A stretch of DNA of 64,000 nt, taken from Alteromonadaceae bacterium Bs31. GTDB lineage: Bacteria; Pseudomonadota; Gammaproteobacteria; Pseudomonadales; Cellvibrionaceae. The position numbers were made by a program, and so were the translations under genes. This document shows, piece after piece, positions 63,901 to 64,000 of the stretch. The notes under the pieces are model-generated. The model was given only the letters and a program-made list of their open reading frames with translations. It was not told where the DNA came from and did not search any database. Numbering within the stretch: position 1 is the first letter of the stretch; each line of letters opens with the position of its first letter. Where the stretch lies: assembly GCA_900177435.1 (NCBI GenBank), contig FXAI01000009.1, positions 143,524 to 207,523 of the forward strand. The letters run 5' to 3'.

Positions 63901-64000
63901 TCCAGGTGCCACAGATCTTTGTGGCCAAATGGGAAGACCGGTGAAAGTCCGGCGCTGCCCCCGCAACGGTAAGTGAGTTTTTCTCACCAGCCCGACACCA
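63901..64000 (+). promoter_or_regulatory. Cobalamin riboswitch (right end at window edge)
   Basis: The conserved core of the adenosylcobalamin aptamer is present in order: GGTGCC, an AAATGGGAA element, the CCGGTGAAAGTCCGG hairpin, the B12 box CTGCCCCCGCAACGGTAAG, a TGAG...CTCA stem and CAGCCCGACACC. It is on the plus strand and nearly complete at position 64000, so the regulated gene lies just outside the window; btuB-type receptors or cobalamin genes are usual targets. Confidence 0.95.

Overview
The window comes from a Gram-negative gammaproteobacterium, most likely a marine polysaccharide degrader of the Cellvibrio/Saccharophagus/Teredinibacter group. This is inferred from gene content and not from a marker-gene search. 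The basis is a pectate lyase lipoprotein with a long polyserine linker, a GH3 beta-glucosidase beside a TonB-dependent receptor, a dnaG-rpoD pair, a fused bioH-bioC gene, a DUF3094 protein and a FimV-like protein.

Layout. 1-5600: 3'-truncated GH3 glucosidase, TonB-dependent receptor, SGNH lipoprotein. 5634-9307: carbamoyltransferase / DUF5989 / SxtJ-like / SGNH operon, probably O-carbamoylation of a secreted or surface glycan. 9880-13822: SDR, LysR regulator, and the glutathione-dependent formaldehyde detoxification pair frmA-fghA. 14027-18725: NTF2-like lipoprotein, a 1.6-kb repeat-bearing non-coding stretch, the pectate lyase and a lone TonB C-terminal-domain protein. 19458-27197: a mobile defence element (below). 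27388-34430: mtfA-like peptidase, rpoD, dnaG, GST, fimV-like. 34625-40323: gnd, YjbR-like, srkA, a diguanylate cyclase, comF. 40353-45267: biotin genes bioB-bioF-bioHC and bioD behind a BirA-like operator. 45408-49722: two proteins with flagellar-rod-tail and SprA-like signatures, an acyl-CoA dehydrogenase and small conserved proteins. 50156-54640: GntR regulator, periplasmic binding protein, FKBP, acyltransferase and acetaldehyde dehydrogenase. 55329-58469: a three-repeat protein and partner, a CBS protein, tRNA-Leu(CAG). 58883-64000: a decayed NarL-like protein directly abutting moeA, an aldose sugar dehydrogenase, two envelope proteins and the start of a cobalamin riboswitch.

The most remarkable region is 19458-27197. 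A CAU-anticodon tRNA gene has been split at its T-arm. Its 3' end with its native terminator lies at 19399-19463, and its promoter-proximal 5' part lies at 27192-27248. The two halves share the 6-bp crossover GAACTG. The sequences on the element side of the crossover form an imperfect inverted repeat (CCCTTCATAA / TTATGTAGGG), as expected of a tyrosine-recombinase attP. The element carries a complete replacement copy of the same tRNA, which is interrupted after the anticodon by a 238-nt group I intron and has its own promoter. Between lie five genes: a Dcm/M.EcoRII-type cytosine methyltransferase, and convergently a tightly coupled operon of a MORC/MutL-like GHKL ATPase, an HNH nuclease, a SNF2 helicase and a free-standing EcoRII-N (B3-like) DNA-recognition domain. 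This reads as an ATP-dependent CCWGG-directed restriction system in which the EcoRII recognition domain has been separated from its nuclease. No integrase is visible inside the element.
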